Below are positions 61,601 to 64,000 of a stretch of 64,000 nt of DNA, piece after piece (position 1 is the stretch's first letter; each line of letters starts with the position of its first letter). The DNA comes from Rhizopus arrhizus (lineage: Eukaryota; Mucoromycota; Mucoromycetes; Mucorales; Rhizopodaceae), in NCBI GenBank assembly GCA_024220505.1, contig JAKZZE010000013.1, positions 558,001-622,000 of the forward strand, read 5' to 3'. Under the pieces are notes generated by a model. The model searched no databases. It saw nothing but the letters and a program-made list of their open reading frames with translations, and was not told the DNA's origin. The translations under genes and the position numbers were made by a program.

Positions 61601-61772
61601 CTGCCATTTGCTTAAATGCCTGTGGACTTGGAGAAGGTTTGATCGATTCGGGTCGAGAAAGATCTACTTGAAAAGGTTCCAAAACGGTTTTTCTGACCGT
61701 TATTGCTAAATCATCATTACAGCTGGAGTAGTTTTTTAAATCTGAAAGTATATCAGCATACGAGGCTGTCAT
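54570..61772 (-). CDS. esp1: Separase (separin, peptidase family C50)
   Basis: Cysteine protease that cuts the Scc1/Rad21 cohesin subunit at anaphase onset. The gene is about 7.2 kb with many short introns, starting MTASYADILSDLKNY at 61772. The large N-terminal part is helical-repeat (TPR-like) sequence across exons 61772 to about 57100, as expected. The C50 domain begins near 55480 with HVILILDKYMQMLPMENIP and LRKQAVSRLPCLSFL. The catalytic His is in GHSAGQ (codon 54927-54929) and the catalytic Cys in LLMGCSSGRM (codon 54849-54851). GYILNYLVAGSPAVVGNLWD and the end VYGVPVYL follow. One intron contains a 43-nt A-run (sense) right after its donor at 55600. Protein size, about 2,000 aa, suits separase. 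Confidence 0.92.
55557..55599 (-). repeat. A43 run (sense) at the 5' end of a separase intron
   Basis: T43 on the plus strand. On the gene's sense strand it follows the donor GTAAGT directly, so the intron begins with the donor and then a long A-tract. Confidence 0.75.
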
Positions 61773-62792
61773 TTACTTGAAAAATTAAAAGTTGAATAAA
61801 AAAAAGCGCGTTTATTGTTTCGCGAAATGCCCACAAAAAGATTCGGTGTGACCTTTTTTCCATGTCAGGTCTTTATAGCATCTCTGGTAGTTATAAACAT
61901 AAAGTATGCAAAGAAATCATAAACATAAAAAAATGTTCTTTACTATGCTTGTCAAATAAATCACTCGAAGGTAAATTTACATTCAATAAAATCCATTATA
62001 ATTTGAATACAAAGGAAAGCATACTCCATATTAAGGAATAATTATAAGGATAAAACGAGTTTTGTTTGATGTTACAATTTTAAATGTGATTTATTGAAAG
62101 AGTTAGCTGTAGCTTACTGTAGTAAATGTAATGACAAAATGATAATAGCTTAGCTGTACTGATAATTTTAAATAGTTATCCGAATATCGTTGGATAGTGT
62201 AATTCAGAAACTTATAATTCTTAAGCACATGTCAATCATTAACATAGTTCAGCAAGTTTAAATTAAAGCAAGTGTTATTTTATTAATTCCCTTATTATGT
62301 CTTTCAATTTTTTTATGTTAATCTGAACGTATTTTATTAACTCATTTTTTCTATGCTTGTGATATCCGTTTTTAATCCAGCGAAGACTCTCATTACATTA
62401 ATCAAATAAGAGCAGTCATTGATTCTAGGCTCCAAAGAACAAAGAAAAGACAAAAAAACTTAATTCGCGCATTTTTTATATGCGCTCAATGAAATCAATG
62501 ATAAGAAACAGCGCGTTAAATAGATTTATGGCTTAAAATAGCTCAAGGCTTGAAGTAAAACATCTAAAAAGCTCTTGGATACTTCAAATAAGAGCTTTAT
62601 TGTCTAATTAAGATATTACATACCAACTAATGTTGCTCAATTCAGGAAATGCGACATTTTATCTTGTAAATGCGCTAATTATAAAAAATATATACGTCAT
62701 ATGCGTATCATGTGACCGCATATTATGTGTGCTGAGGCTGAAACCCAACTCACAAACTGAAGTTTTTGTTGATTTTAACGTGTTTTAGAATT
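61773..62792. other. Divergent promoter region of separase and Cog6
   Basis: About 1.02 kb between two start codons pointing apart. AT-rich. It contains repeated GCGC-bearing words near 61808, 62468, 62485 and 62512, but I see no known cell-cycle element with confidence. No gene. Confidence 0.5.
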
Positions 62793-63751
62793 ATGGAATC
62801 ACCTCAACGATCACCTTATAATGAAGAAGCACCTACATTGTCCATATCCAATAAACCAAACAAGTCTCTTGCTTCAAAACTAAGCAAGATTTTAAATTCC
62901 TCAGCAGCAGACGATGCCAGAGTAAAGATAGCTTTAACATCTCTTTCAGACATTTCAGGACTAGATGAAGCCAATTTGCGCCGTAATTTGCGTGGCACTA
63001 TTGAAAAGAAGGAAGTGGAGACGAACAAAAAGTTTCTTAATGCTTTTGAAAAAGTTGTTTTGGTAAATACACAATGAAAGTATAGAAAAAGATCTGCGAT
63101 ATTAAAGGAAGGTGTTAGCAATTTGAAAAGCTCGAGAATCACACAAAACAAATGCAGAGTACGTGTACAGATATGAAAGTAAAATTATCAAATACTAGAT
63201 CAGAAGCAACAGAAATGATCGAACAAGCTAATATCATGCAGGAACAAAGGTACATGAAAAAAGAAGAAGCATTCATATTTAAATTGTATTGTTATAGCTC
63301 CGCATGCTCAAGTCAAATTACAGTTGTTGACAAATTTTTGGAAAAATTCACCTTAAATGAGCGAGAAATTAAGTTATTAAGCACGTATTTGGGCCCCATT
63401 AACGATGAATTCTTTGAAGCATTAAATCATCTTCATCAAATACACAGCGATTGTCAACTATTATTAACTACAACGAATCAAAAGGCTGGGTATAGAAAAT
63501 TATGGATTATAATTCACATTTGTTAAAGGATATTTCGTTAGCCGGGAAATTATGGATTCAATGGCACAATACCAAGAGAACGCGTATGACAAACTATATA
63601 AATGGATACAAAACGAAAGTAGACTAGCCTTCAGAGGTGATAGTATTGAAATAACTGCATTCATGACAAAAGCTCTGCGAGCATTAATGCGAAGACCAGT
63701 TCTATTTCAGTAAGAAAGCCTAATACATATATATGAACATTGCTTTCTGAT

Positions 63752-63801
<50 letters not shown>

Positions 63802-64000
63802 CAGAACAATCCTAGACGATTTAGCTTCTGCAAGACACGATGCAGTAGCACACGCTTTCTTGAATGCTCTCACAAGAGGTGGTGGAACTTCTAGACCAAT
63901 AGAACTTCAAGCACCTGATCCACTCAGATACGTAGGTGACATGCTTGCTTGGATACATCAAGCATGTGCAGGAGAAAAAGAGATGCTAGAGACTTTGTTT
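62793..64000 (+). CDS. cog6: Conserved oligomeric Golgi complex subunit 6 (3' end outside window)
   Basis: Subunit of the COG tethering complex acting in retrograde traffic within the Golgi. Starts [14 protein letters not shown] at 62793. Exon 1 ends at VVL near 63062, then [13 protein letters not shown] continues. A short intron ends before [18 protein letters not shown] further intron, about 63488-63540, restores [26 protein letters not shown], a conserved COG6 block. The last join goes from RRPVLF(Q), across an intron with a T46 tract, into [19 protein letters not shown]. More than 340 aa are visible before the window ends inside [11 protein letters not shown]. All joins are in frame. Alternative: another helical vesicle-tethering protein, but motifs favour Cog6. 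Confidence 0.88.
63756..63801 (+). repeat. T46 polypyrimidine tract before a Cog6 intron acceptor
   Basis: A run of 46 T is followed immediately by CAG, the acceptor of the Cog6 intron. It is an extreme polypyrimidine tract, several times longer than those of neighbouring introns. Confidence 0.8.

Overview
The window looks like nuclear DNA of a filamentous fungus, most likely an early-diverging one (Mucoromycota, probably Mucorales). It is strongly AT-rich. Genes sit on both strands and are cut by many short GT...AG introns, usually 45-70 nt. The products are eukaryotic: ribosomal protein uS10, complex I NDUFA13, Vps18, Cog6, separase, the Mak21 ribosome-assembly factor, a Cch1 calcium channel and a GH47 ER mannosidase. 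There are also fungal secreted enzymes (GH45, PL14). The Mucorales assignment is inference from gene style and remembered families, not from a database search.

Layout. 2-4621 (+): 3' part of a Cch1-type calcium channel. 4761-7916 (+): Mak21/Noc1-like. 8346-9309 (+): Sfp1-like split zinc finger. 9497-10393 (-): single-pass membrane protein with an SH3 domain. 10706-11188 (-): small membrane protein joining a MerT-like segment to an HMA (MerP-like) domain. 11456-12744 (-): seven-segment membrane protein with a 12-nt micro-exon. 14259-15875 (+): Pho84-type phosphate transporter. 15977-17630 (-): sphingoid base kinase. 18133-19975 (-): SVOP/SV2-like MFS carrier. 20345-20885 (-) and 21095-22494 (+): RPS20 and mevalonate kinase, divergent from a 209-bp spacer. 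22495-24560: gene-poor, with a dead LINE tail. 24561-25532 (+): uracil phosphoribosyltransferase. 26603-30550 (+): Vps18.

30551-35099 is mostly empty but holds two small secreted Cys/Pro-rich proteins (32822-33145 and a spliced one at 33777-34172). 35100-36995 (+): a two-repeat fungal protein, perhaps DUF8032. 37249-39472 (+): a broken acyl-CoA-synthetase-like gene. 39542-41765 (-): GH47 alpha-mannosidase with a last intron that does not join in frame. 41766-46881 is a graveyard: two decayed minus-strand coding stretches, a LINE-like relic, and a Tc1/IS630-type transposase fragment bounded by A39 and T48. 46882-47660 (-): GH45 endoglucanase. 49429-50211 (+): bZIP factor. 51372-52419 (+): PL14-like secreted polysaccharide lyase. 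52586-53016 (-): NDUFA13. 54570-61772 (-): separase. 62793-64000 (+): Cog6, cut by the window edge.

Most genes are unrelated housekeeping loci, as is normal in such genomes. Two loose functional neighbourhoods stand out. GH45, bZIP and PL14 within 5.6 kb could be a small cell-wall-degrading patch. The SH3 membrane protein, the MerTP-like protein and the seven-segment protein are three consecutive minus-strand membrane genes. Exon joins were made by eye from GT/AG sites, reading frame and family expectation; no expression data were available.
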